From Parvibaculum sp041688015 (GTDB lineage Bacteria > Pseudomonadota > Alphaproteobacteria > Parvibaculales > Parvibaculaceae): DNA of 64,000 nt. A program made the position numbers and the translations under genes. The stretch lies in contig JBDNIY010000003.1 in the NCBI GenBank assembly GCA_041688015.1, positions 39,166 to 103,165 on the forward strand. The letters are read 5' to 3'. How positions within the stretch are numbered: position 1 is the stretch's first letter; each line of letters opens with the position of its first letter. Below, in pieces: positions 56,874 through 64,000 of this stretch. A model generated the notes under the pieces. That model did no database searches and was not told where the DNA came from. It saw nothing but the letters and a program-made list of their open reading frames with translations.

Positions 56874-56901
56874 TCCACATCAACAAACGGAAAACAACAA
56901 T

Positions 56902-57558
56902 ATGGGACGCTCACTTCTGCCCAAACCGATCGCCGATTATGTCCAAGGCCTGATCACCACAGAAACCGACACGCAACGTCGCCTACGCGACGAAACCGCA
57001 AAGTTACCTCAAGCGGGAATGCAGATCGGGCCCGATCAAGGGGCCTTCCTCAGCCTCATGGTGGCCGCCATCGGCACCAAAAATGCCATCGAAATTGGCA
57101 CATTCACAGGCTATAGCGCCTTGGCCATCGCGCGTGCCTTGCCAAAAACCGGCACGCTCATCTGCTGTGATGTCAGCGCAGAATGGACCGACATTGCGCA
57201 ACGCTATTGGAAGGAAGCGATGCTGGAACAACGCATCCAGCTAAAACTTGCGCCCGCACTCGACACCCTACAAGACCTGATAGGCAAAGGCCGCGAAGGC
57301 AGTTTCGACTTTGCTTTCATCGACGCTGACAAGACCGGCTACGATGCCTATTACGAAGCCTGTCTGAAGCTCCTGCGCCCCAATGGCCTCATCGCCATCG
57401 ACAATGTGCTGTGGTCCGGCGCGGTTGCTGACCTCGCCAAAACGGACGCCGACACCAAGGCTCTGCGCGCCCTCAACATCAAAATCAGCAATGATGCGCG
57501 CGTCGATGCCTCGCTGCTGACCATCGGCGACGGTGTGATGCTGGTCCGAAAACGCTAA
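56902..57558 (+). CDS. Class I SAM-dependent O-methyltransferase (CCoAOMT-like)
   Basis: 218 residues. AIEIGTFTGYSALAIARALP (SAM motif I), DFAFIDADKTGYDAYYEACL (metal-binding Asp) and LIAIDNVLWSGAVADLAKTD are the signatures of the caffeoyl-CoA O-methyltransferase family (PF01596), which methylates catechol-type compounds. 28 bases after padR, so probably one transcript. Its 3' end overlaps zapE (convergent) by four bases. Confidence 0.9.
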   Translation: MGRSLLPKPIADYVQGLITTETDTQRRLRDETAKLPQAGMQIGPDQGAFLSLMVAAIGTKNAIEIGTFTGYSALAIARALPKTGTLICCDVSAEWTDIAQRYWKEAMLEQRIQLKLAPALDTLQDLIGKGREGSFDFAFIDADKTGYDAYYEACLKLLRPNGLIAIDNVLWSGAVADLAKTDADTKALRALNIKISNDARVDASLLTIGDGVMLVRKR

Positions 57559-58676
57559 TCTGCGGCGCGGAGGTCGAAGTAATCCGCGCTTTGCATTTCC
57601 ATCAAGCGCGAGATGGTGCGTTCAAAGGCGAACACGCCATCGCCTGCGGGATAAAGCTCTTGGGGCGGCACGGCGGCTGACAAAATAAGCTTTGTCTTAC
57701 CCTCGTAGAGCGCATCGATCAGCGTTACAAACCGCTTGGCCTCATTGCGGCGTTCTGGACCCATTTGTGGTACCCCGTCGATCAAGACGGTGTGAAAGCA
57801 TTGCGCGATTTTTAGATAATCCGCCGCCCCAAGCGGCTTGGCACATAGATCGTGAAAGCTGAACCGCGCCACACCATGCGCCGCTTCGGGCACATGCACC
57901 GCGCGGCCTCTCAACGCCAAAACCTGTGGCTCGCCATGTGCCACGTCCGTTAAATGTTTGAACGCCGCATTAAGCGCGGCCCGCGCGGTGGCATCGGCCG
58001 GGGCATAATAAACAGGCAGACCGTGTAAACGATCAAGCCGATAGTCCGTCACGCTGTCGAGATGCAGCACATCCATGCGCTTCTTGACCAACTCAATGAA
58101 GGGCAGCAAGCGCTGACGATTGAGGCCACCAGCATAGAGATCGTCAGGCGCAATATTCGAGGTCGCCACGACGACGACACCCAACTCAAAAAGCTGCGTG
58201 AAGAGCCGCCCCAAGATCGAAGCGTCGGCAATATCTTGCACTTGAAATTCATCAAAGCAGAGCAACGCAGCCTCTTTGGCCAGAGCAGCGGCGACCGGCG
58301 GAATAGGATCGCCCGCTTTCACTTCGCCCGTCTTCTCGCGCTGTCGCCAGACAAAGATGCGCTCATGCACATCCTGCATGAAGGCATGAAAATGAACCCG
58401 TTTGCGGGCCGCTACAGGCGCGTGCTCGAAGAACAAATCCATCAGCATCGACTTACCGCGCCCGACCCCACCCCAGATGTAAACGCCTTCTGGCGGCGTT
58501 ACCGCGCGGCCAATGCCAAACACCGACAGCGCCCCCACCTTCTTGCCGGGCACCCATTCGCTGAGGTCTTCGTGCAAACGCTGGAGGCGCTGGGCAGCGC
58601 GCGCCTGCGCTGGATCGGCAGCGATGTCGCCGGCCGCAACACGCGCCCGATAGGCATGAAGCGGTCCTTCAGTCAT
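57555..58676 (-). CDS. zapE: Cell division ATPase ZapE (AFG1 family)
   Basis: 373 residues. Walker A GGVGRGKSMLMDLFFEHAPV, Walker B LLCFDEFQVQDIADASIL, sensor VVVATSNIAPDDLYAGGLNR. ZapE acts at the division ring. In alphaproteobacteria it is commonly near mdh and sdh genes, as here. Confidence 0.94.
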   Translation of the reverse strand: MTEGPLHAYRARVAAGDIAADPAQARAAQRLQRLHEDLSEWVPGKKVGALSVFGIGRAVTPPEGVYIWGGVGRGKSMLMDLFFEHAPVAARKRVHFHAFMQDVHERIFVWRQREKTGEVKAGDPIPPVAAALAKEAALLCFDEFQVQDIADASILGRLFTQLFELGVVVVATSNIAPDDLYAGGLNRQRLLPFIELVKKRMDVLHLDSVTDYRLDRLHGLPVYYAPADATARAALNAAFKHLTDVAHGEPQVLALRGRAVHVPEAAHGVARFSFHDLCAKPLGAADYLKIAQCFHTVLIDGVPQMGPERRNEAKRFVTLIDALYEGKTKLILSAAVPPQELYPAGDGVFAFERTISRLMEMQSADYFDLRAAD

Positions 58677-58753
58677 GTGCGGGGATATCTCGCATAGAAC
58701 GTCTCATGAACATATTGGACCGACTATTGTTTCTATTTATCAAGGAGACGTAC

Positions 58754-59041
58754 ATGAAGGCCCTGACCGAGCTTGTCCACCGTTTCGAAACCGCTTCCAC
58801 AACCTAGGCAGAGGCCAACGGCATAACGCGAAACGCGGATGGGTTCATCCTGAAAATGCACAAGGGACTTGGCGAGTTAACGCAAGCTAGGATGAAACTA
58901 ACGGCGTGTGGTCGCGAGCATTGCGTTTCGGACAATAATTTAACCCGCAATCTAACGGGGGCCATTCCATACAAATTGCAATTTAACCCAACAACGTTGA
59001 ATCCCGTGCATCATAGAGGTTCGATCCGAATAGTAAGGTGA
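58754..59041 (+). pseudogene. MazG-like nucleotide pyrophosphatase remnant
   Basis: A good ribosome site (AAGGAGA) precedes ATG at 58754. The frame reads MKALTELVHRFETASTT, then TAG at 58805-58807, then AEANGITRNADGFILKMHKG, LGELTQARMKLTACGRE, resembling small MazG-like pyrophosphatases (usual DWFLLKLQEEVGELTQA). Besides the nonsense codon, two acidic residues of the metal motif are replaced (HKGLGEL instead of xEExGEL), and the C-terminal half has no family likeness. It is a decayed gene beside the HNH gene. Confidence 0.6.
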
Positions 59042-59044
59042 GCT

Positions 59045-59806
59045 ATGTCGTTTTCCGGACTTGCCCTTGAATTGGGTTGCCCACTCAGAGTCGTTCGACA
59101 ATCTTGGAGTGCAATAGCGCCCAACGGTGAACGAGCCATATTCACAATCTGGGCTGACCAACTTATTGATGGCCGTTGTATCCTCTGGCCAACTGGCCAC
59201 TACTCTTACATGAAAAGATTTGGTGCAAAGGAGCTACACCGAATACTCCTTCGTACGCTCAGCGAACCCAACATCGAAACACTGGGGATCAGATGCGAAG
59301 CCCGCGATCGGGACGCAGATACGCGGTCGCGCAAAAACTACGACAAACAAGACATCCTCTTACTATCCATAACAAGACAAGCAGAAGGTATAGTTGCTAA
59401 CGTCGTTGGACAAATGCCGACACTTATTGCGATTAATCGATCACCTGAACGCCCGCTGCAACCAGTCCCGTACGCGATTGACGACTTGCATCTCCCGCTA
59501 GTCGGAAATCCTACTCCCGACCGAATTGAAGGCCGCACATTTGGCTACCTACGCAATCCTGAAATCAGGTCAGCGGTGCTCGCACGCGCAAATGGCCGGT
59601 GTGAGTATTGCGGTGAGCTCGGTTTTCGTAAATCCAGCGGAGACAATTACGTCGAAGCTCATCACATAATCGCGCTCGCAGAAGATGGGCCAGATACCTT
59701 GAACAACGTCATCGCTTTATGCTCAAACCATCATCGCGAAGCTCACTATGGCGAAGATGCTGAGTTACTAGAAGATAAATTCGTCGACATACTTCGCAAC
59801 CTTTAG
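59045..59806 (+). CDS. HNH endonuclease
   Basis: 253 residues. The C-terminal HNH domain is complete: ANGRCEYCGELG (zinc Cys pair), YVEAHHIIALAEDGPDTLNN (HH), VIALCSNHHREAHYG (second Cys, Asn, His). The first 170 residues (no recognised domain, WADQLIDGRCILWPTGHYSY) may read the target. A solitary HNH nuclease of this layout could be a McrA-type restriction enzyme for modified DNA. The gene and its upstream gap are A+T-richer than their neighbours, pointing to transfer. No methyltransferase is adjacent. Confidence 0.85.
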   Translation: MSFSGLALELGCPLRVVRQSWSAIAPNGERAIFTIWADQLIDGRCILWPTGHYSYMKRFGAKELHRILLRTLSEPNIETLGIRCEARDRDADTRSRKNYDKQDILLLSITRQAEGIVANVVGQMPTLIAINRSPERPLQPVPYAIDDLHLPLVGNPTPDRIEGRTFGYLRNPEIRSAVLARANGRCEYCGELGFRKSSGDNYVEAHHIIALAEDGPDTLNNVIALCSNHHREAHYGEDAELLEDKFVDILRNL

Positions 59807-60645
59807 CCAGTATCTCCCATCGCCTGCCAGTGCTTAAAATGCGGCGCGAGCATGCGAGCTTTCTCGTCTTCTGTGAGGTGAAGGTCGAAATGCGTCGCCA
59901 GCACCTCGGCCATCTCATCGACACTGGCGAGATGGCGGATTTCTGCCGCACCGTTCAAATCCCGGATCGTGAATTCCGTATTGAACATCGTCTTGCGGCA
60001 CTCCGCGGTGGGTCGCCCAACGATCAGGAATTGTACAAAGATCGAGGAGGGGTGCGTTGAGGTGAACCAGCTCGCCTGCTCATAGTCGACCAGCCCGTTC
60101 GGTTCCAGAGTAAAGCGATAGATGCTCGCCCAGCGATCCCCCAGCTTTCCTTGCAACTCAAACCCACCGTCATGCGCGAGCAAGCGGCGCGGCTCATGCG
60201 GGGTGGCAAGCTCAATATCTGTCTTGAAGGGGATAGGGCCCGTCATAGTGAGGCCACCAAATCCAACGTCGCAGAGGAAATCCCCCTCCGGCAGATGAAC
60301 GAGGCTCAACATATGCGAGCGATTGGTTTCAATGTCGTCCGGTGCCTTCCAGCGCACACGCTCGATCAATGTCGTGACCTGAAAACCAAGCGCCCGCAGA
60401 ACGGCCACAAAAAGCCCGTTGATCTCAAAGCAATAACCACCGCGCCCACGACCCACGATTTTTGTCTGCAAGGAGGCCAGATCAAGCAACACAGGCTCAC
60501 CGCCAAGCACGGTTAGGTTTTCAAACGGGATCGAAAGTGCATGGGCATAGTGGACAGCCTTCAGCACCTCCAGTGTCGGCGCGCGTGAGCCCGCATAACC
60601 GATACGGGCAAAATAAGCATCAAGGTCAATTAGGTCGCTGGTCAT
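59803..60645 (-). CDS. Arylamine N-acetyltransferase
   Basis: 280 residues from the ATG at 60645. Catalytic triad visible: Cys in GRGRGGYCFEINGLFVAVL, His in SHMLSLVHLP, Asp in FLCDVGFGGLTMTGPIPF; start DLDAYFARIGYAGSRAPTLE and IPFENL are family hallmarks. Transfers acetyl from acetyl-CoA to arylamines or hydrazines. Overlaps the HNH gene tail by four bases. Confidence 0.94.
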   Translation of the reverse strand: MTSDLIDLDAYFARIGYAGSRAPTLEVLKAVHYAHALSIPFENLTVLGGEPVLLDLASLQTKIVGRGRGGYCFEINGLFVAVLRALGFQVTTLIERVRWKAPDDIETNRSHMLSLVHLPEGDFLCDVGFGGLTMTGPIPFKTDIELATPHEPRRLLAHDGGFELQGKLGDRWASIYRFTLEPNGLVDYEQASWFTSTHPSSIFVQFLIVGRPTAECRKTMFNTEFTIRDLNGAAEIRHLASVDEMAEVLATHFDLHLTEDEKARMLAPHFKHWQAMGDTG

Positions 60646-60676
60646 GGGTGCCTCTGCGTTGGGCGTCGAGAAAAGC

Positions 60677-60709
60677 AAATGGCGCTCCCCGTGGGAAGCG
60701 CCATTTTTG
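60677..60709 (-). terminator. Terminator between mmsA and the acetyltransferase gene
   Basis: Perfect 10-bp stem AAATGGCGCT/AGCGCCATTT, loop CCCCGTGGGA, flanked by A and T runs on both sides. It lies about 50 bases past the mmsA stop. Confidence 0.85.
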
Positions 60710-60755
60710 ATGAGCCCCTTAGCAAAGTTGCTCTATCTACAAATGATCTCCCAAG

Positions 60756-62255
60756 TCATTCCATCGTGGGGATAACAAAGGACGCGCCTTCTTTGACGCC
60801 GCTCGGCCAGCGCGATGTGATCGTCTTGACCTTGGTCCAGAACTTCACACCTTCCGTGCCATGCTGGTTGGTATCGCCAAAGGCCGACCGCTTCCAGCCG
60901 CCAAAGGTGTGATAGGCCAGCGGCACGGGGACAGGCACGTTGATGCCGACCATGCCGACCTGCACACGCGAGGCAAAGCTGCGCGCCGCATCACCGTCAC
61001 GCGTAAAGATGGCAACGCCATTGCCATATTGATGTTTAGTAGGAAGCTCAATCGCTTCCTCGAAGGTCTTGGCGCGCACAATCTGAAGGACGGGGCCGAA
61101 AATTTCCTCCTTGTAGGTTTTCATGTCCGGCGTCACATCGTCGAACAGACAGCCGCCAATAAAGAAACCATTTTCATAGCCCTGCAACTTGAAGTCGCGT
61201 CCATCGACCACAAGTTTAGCGCCCTCTTTAATGGCAAGGTCGATATAGCCGCGCACCTTCTCCATATGCGCCTTGCTAACCACCGGGCCATAATCGCTAT
61301 CGGGATCGGTTGAGGTGCCGACCTTGAGGCTCTGCACACGGGGGATAAGTTTTGCAATCAGACGGTCGGCCGTGTCCTTGCCAACCGGCACCGCCACCGG
61401 CAGCGCCATGCAGCGCTCGCCAGCCGAGCCATAGGCCGAGCCGATCAGATCGTTCACCACCTGATCCATATCCGCGTCTGGCATGATGATGGCGTGGTTC
61501 TTCGCACCCCCCATCGCTTGCACACGTTTGCCGTTGGCGGCACCCGTCGCATAAATATATTCAGCAATGTCCGACGAGCCGACGAAGCTGACCGCTTGTA
61601 TCGTCGGATCGGTCAGGATCGCGTCCACCACTTCCTTGTCACCGTGGACAACATTGAGCACACCAGCAGGCCCCCCCGCTTCAAGGAACAATTCGCCAAG
61701 GCGCAGCGGCACGGAAGGGTCTTTTTCCGACGGCTTCAAGATGAACGTATTGCCAAGCGCGATAGCAACACCGAACATCCACATCGGGATCATGGCGGGG
61801 AAATTAAATGGCGTGATCCCAGCGACGACGCCCAGAGGTTGCCGCATGGAATACATATCGATGCCGGGGCCCGCACCTTCCGTGAACTCACCTTTTTGCA
61901 GATGCGGGATACCGCAGGCAAATTCGATGACCTCAATGCCGCGCTGCACATCACCACGCGAATCTGCCAGAACCTTGCCGTGTTCCGACGACAGCATATG
62001 AGCCAGTTCGTCCATATTGGCTTCGAGCAGGCGTTTGAACTCAAACATCACACGCGCGCGGCGTTGCGGATTGACCGCCGCCCAGGCGGGAAAAGCCTCA
62101 GCAGCGTTGGCGACGGCCGCACGCAATTCGTCCGTGCTCGCCAGAGGCGTCCGTGCTGTCACTTCACCCGTGTTCGGGTTCGTCACATCGTAAAAACGTC
62201 CACTCGTCCCTTTCACATGGCGTCCGCCAATGAAATGCGTCAGTTCCTTGACCAT
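60756..62255 (-). CDS. mmsA: Methylmalonate-semialdehyde dehydrogenase (CoA-acylating)
   Basis: 499 residues from the ATG at 62255; in-frame starts further upstream lie outside the conserved start (VKELTHFIGGRHVKGTSGRF). Catalytic Cys in GSAGERCMALPVAVPVG, NAD site GITPFNFPAMIPMWMFGVAI, and the MmsA-specific QAMGGAKNHAIIMPDAD and HTFGGWKRSAFGD. Oxidises methylmalonate semialdehyde to propionyl-CoA in valine breakdown. Apparently monocistronic, without its usual mmsB neighbour. Confidence 0.94.
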   Translation of the reverse strand: MVKELTHFIGGRHVKGTSGRFYDVTNPNTGEVTARTPLASTDELRAAVANAAEAFPAWAAVNPQRRARVMFEFKRLLEANMDELAHMLSSEHGKVLADSRGDVQRGIEVIEFACGIPHLQKGEFTEGAGPGIDMYSMRQPLGVVAGITPFNFPAMIPMWMFGVAIALGNTFILKPSEKDPSVPLRLGELFLEAGGPAGVLNVVHGDKEVVDAILTDPTIQAVSFVGSSDIAEYIYATGAANGKRVQAMGGAKNHAIIMPDADMDQVVNDLIGSAYGSAGERCMALPVAVPVGKDTADRLIAKLIPRVQSLKVGTSTDPDSDYGPVVSKAHMEKVRGYIDLAIKEGAKLVVDGRDFKLQGYENGFFIGGCLFDDVTPDMKTYKEEIFGPVLQIVRAKTFEEAIELPTKHQYGNGVAIFTRDGDAARSFASRVQVGMVGINVPVPVPLAYHTFGGWKRSAFGDTNQHGTEGVKFWTKVKTITSRWPSGVKEGASFVIPTME

Positions 62256-62612
62256 CAAATTAATCCTCCGCGCTGCCTGTTTTTGTGGCGCCCTCCGTTC
62301 AATCCCGGATTTCGGCACTTTTTATGGACATTAGTTAGCGCGTGAGCCGGTAAAGGAGCAAGCCTTTGCACCTAATTTTGGGTAATGAGAGCCTTTACCA
62401 GCGTTGCATTTTTGCAAGTCGTGTCTGGCTTAAAGCAGCAAAAATGGGGAAATCTTAAGAATTGTCCACCTTTGGGAGTGCCACTCCCGCACCATTCCAT
62501 TAGCATCTTTCTTTGGTCTCCCCGGATTCGCTGGGGAAACCTGGCAACGCTAGAGGGCCACATTCGGCCCAAGGCAAACCCGGCCTATGGATTCTGGGGA
62601 AGAGGAATTGCA
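62256..62612. other. Intergenic region between mmsA and the acidic membrane protein
   Basis: No gene seen. A 15-base palindrome (GGGAGTGCCACTCCC, 62474-62488) could be an operator or a small hairpin. The region must hold the divergent promoters of both neighbours. Confidence 0.4.
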
Positions 62613-62942
62613 ATGTCCAATACTGTAAAACTCATCATCGCCATCATCGTGATCGCGGTGGTGCTTGTCATTGGCTACAAGATGACAAACAAAGGCGCCG
62701 AGCCGGATGCCATGGCGCCGACGAGTGAAATGGCACCGACTGATCAAATGGCACCGTCCAGCGACGCGGCTCCGGCCGAAGAACCCGCACCAGTTGAAGA
62801 GTCGGCACCTGCCGAAGCAGCACCGACCGATCAAATGGCACCTGCTGAAACACCCGCGGAACCTGATACAATGGCACCGGAATCAACACCGGATGACACC
62901 GCACCTGCAGACGCGCCTGCCAAAGAAGAGCCGGCTCAGTAA
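62613..62942 (+). CDS. Small membrane protein with acidic Pro/Ala repeat tail
   Basis: 109 residues. One N-terminal helix (VKLIIAIIVIAVVLVIGYKM) anchors a periplasmic low-complexity tail with repeated APTDQMAP/APAEEPAP/DTMAP units, rich in Glu, Asp, Pro and Ala and without Lys except near the ends. Members of this kind are hard to classify; a spacer or envelope-binding role is possible. GAAGAGGA lies before the ATG. Confidence 0.75.
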   Translation: MSNTVKLIIAIIVIAVVLVIGYKMTNKGAEPDAMAPTSEMAPTDQMAPSSDAAPAEEPAPVEESAPAEAAPTDQMAPAETPAEPDTMAPESTPDDTAPADAPAKEEPAQ

Positions 62943-63040
62943 TCATTTCGTACTGTTTGCCGACATTCCCGCGCGCCATCATCCATGGCGCGCGGGTTTT
63001 CTTTTGCACATGACGCAATCAACATTCGGGGGATAAGCGC

Positions 63041-63357
63041 ATGTCCAATCTTATGGTGATCACAGGGCGCATGACCGTTCCAAAGGCAAACAGAGAGGCA
63101 TTCTTTGCCATCTCCAAGCGTCAGGTTGAGCTTTCGCGCACGGAAACTAGTTGCGTCAATTACTGGCTCTTTGAAGATTCGTTTGAGCCCGGCGTTTTCT
63201 TTTTCTACGAGGAATGGCAAGACCGCGCCGCCGTCGATTTTCACTTCAAACAGAGTTACTGCCTCAATTCGTCAAGGCGGTGCGCAAACTCGTCAACGGC
63301 GAGGCCGATATGAAAATCCGCACCATCGCGCCAAGGTCCGCAAAACCTGATACCTGA
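63041..63357 (+). pseudogene. Antibiotic-biosynthesis monooxygenase (ABM)-like gene with C-terminal frameshift
   Basis: The start SNLMVITGRMTVPKANREAF and NYWLFEDSFEPGVFFFYEEW fit the ABM ferredoxin-like fold. The frame then reads SYCLNSSRRCANSS and stops at 63313. Reading one base over near 63255 restores a family-like end (LPQFVKAVRKLVNGEADMKI) to TGA at 63355-63357. A one-base deletion, or a sequencing error, explains this. The truncated protein keeps most of the fold. Confidence 0.65.
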
Positions 63358-63544
63358 TCGCATAGGGTGCCCGATGTTTCATTGGTGCCTTTACACTCGT
63401 AAAAACTCCCGTTCACCCGATATTTAGACTCTCAGCACAGACTTCTCTCACGCCGTTGTTGCGGCAAGCAGGCGAGTAAAGTTGTGTCAGGAGCGGAGCC
63501 CCGTAAAGCCTTGTCAGGTCACGGCCGATCTCCCGCCCCGTATC

Positions 63545-63585
63545 AAAGGCCCATGCTGGTTTACTGGCATGGGCCTTTTCTTTTA
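63545..63585 (+). terminator. Terminator of the ABM-like gene
   Basis: AAAGGCCCATGC ... GCATGGGCCTTTTCTTTT, 12-bp stem with a 10-base loop and a T-rich tail. Confidence 0.8.
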
Positions 63586-63603
63586 GCCCCCTGAGCGGCA
63601 AAC

Positions 63604-63632
63604 AAAAAGGCCACCCCAAAGGGCGGCCTTTT
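63604..63632 (-). terminator. Terminator of sdhB
   Basis: AAAAAGGCC ... GGCCTTTT with an inner CCC/GGG pair; on the minus strand it ends GGCCTTTTTGTTTG. It is about 25 bases past the sdhB stop. Confidence 0.85.
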
Positions 63633-63654
63633 CAAACAGATATGCAAAAGAGGC

Positions 63655-64000
63655 TTACGCCTGACGCTCAACCAGCATCTTTTTGATTTCTGCGATGGCT
63701 TTAGCGGGGTTCAAGCCCTTAGGGCACGCCCGTGTACAATTCATGATCGTGTGGCAACGATAGAGGCGGAACGGGTCTTCGAGGTTGTCGAGACGCTCGC
63801 CCTTGGCCTCATCACGGCTGTCCGCAAGCCAACGATAGGCCTGCAACAATGTCGCCGGACCAAGATAACGGTCGCCGTTCCACCAATAAGACGGGCACGA
63901 CGTTGTGCAGCAAGCGCAAAGGATGCACTCGTAAAGCCCGTCGAGCTTTTCGCGCTCCTCATGGGATTGTGCCCATTCCTTCTCAGGCGTCGCCGTTTTA
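63655..64000 (-). CDS. sdhB: Succinate dehydrogenase iron-sulfur subunit, C-terminal part
   Basis: The 5' end runs off the window. Visible are the ferredoxin-type cluster motifs CILCACCTTSCPS and CHTIMNCTRACPKGLNP, the intervening SYWWNGDRYLGPATLLQAYR, and the end IAEIKKMLVERQA. These coordinate the [4Fe-4S] and [3Fe-4S] clusters that carry electrons to ubiquinone. Confidence 0.97.
   Translation of the reverse strand, partial: KTATPEKEWAQSHEEREKLDGLYECILCACCTTSCPSYWWNGDRYLGPATLLQAYRWLADSRDEAKGERLDNLEDPFRLYRCHTIMNCTRACPKGLNPAKAIAEIKKMLVERQA

Noticed and set aside
63413..63619. 68-codon minus-strand ORF between sdhB and the ABM-like gene
   Set aside because: It overlaps two good terminators and has no start signal or family likeness.

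Overview
The window is a stretch of an alphaproteobacterial chromosome. The evidence is gene content and order: rplU-rpmA-obgE-proB-proA-nadD-rsfS-rlmH, an atpHAGDC operon without F0 genes, priA/fsa/DUF484/xerC, and the TCA block sdhB...mdh...sucC-sucD-sucA-sucB-lpdA. A phosphatidylcholine synthase, alpha-type intergenic palindromes and a 37-bp 'cctcatcctgagg' repeat agree with this. I cannot name the genus.

Bases 1-9645 are accessory DNA. They hold a decayed outer-membrane barrel gene (1-487), a tightly packed four-gene operon of largely unknown function that includes a PD-(D/E)XK nuclease and a two-helix membrane protein (930-4355), a hairpin-rich gap that could be an origin of transfer, a MobA/VirD2-type relaxase, a HigBA toxin-antitoxin pair, a small conserved-looking ORF and a large serine recombinase. 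The recombinase frame runs straight through tRNA-Ser(CGA), which marks the right end of an integrated mobilizable element. No type IV secretion genes are visible, and the left end is probably outside the window.

Bases 9773-27123 are mostly core genes on the plus strand: pcs, ribosomal proteins L21/L27, Obg GTPase, proline synthesis, NAD synthesis, ribosome silencing and 23S methylation, a phosphoglycerate-mutase-like protein that has lost nearly all metal ligands, an EnvC-type murein hydrolase activator, CtpA, a divergent polysaccharide deacetylase and RppH. They are followed by a convergent response-regulator/sensor-kinase pair, both pseudogenes, and a ferritin-like diiron protein.

Bases 27261-36865 are on the minus strand: the F1 ATP synthase operon with promoter, operator-like palindrome and terminator, then a two-gene glycosyltransferase/FkbM islet and priA. 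Bases 37116-39626 (plus) hold fsa, a DUF484 gene and xerC.

Bases 39777-64000 carry the TCA enzymes on the minus strand: lpdA, sucB, sucA, sucD, sucC, mdh and the end of sdhB. They are interrupted by insertions: an LtaS-like phosphotransferase, a repeat-rich spacer with five 37-bp tandem repeats and a (GGGTTT)6 tract, a TetR-controlled FAD monooxygenase, a metallo-beta-lactamase-fold protein, PadR plus O-methyltransferase, ZapE, an islet with a broken MazG-like gene and an HNH endonuclease, arylamine N-acetyltransferase, CoA-acylating MmsA, and two small genes.
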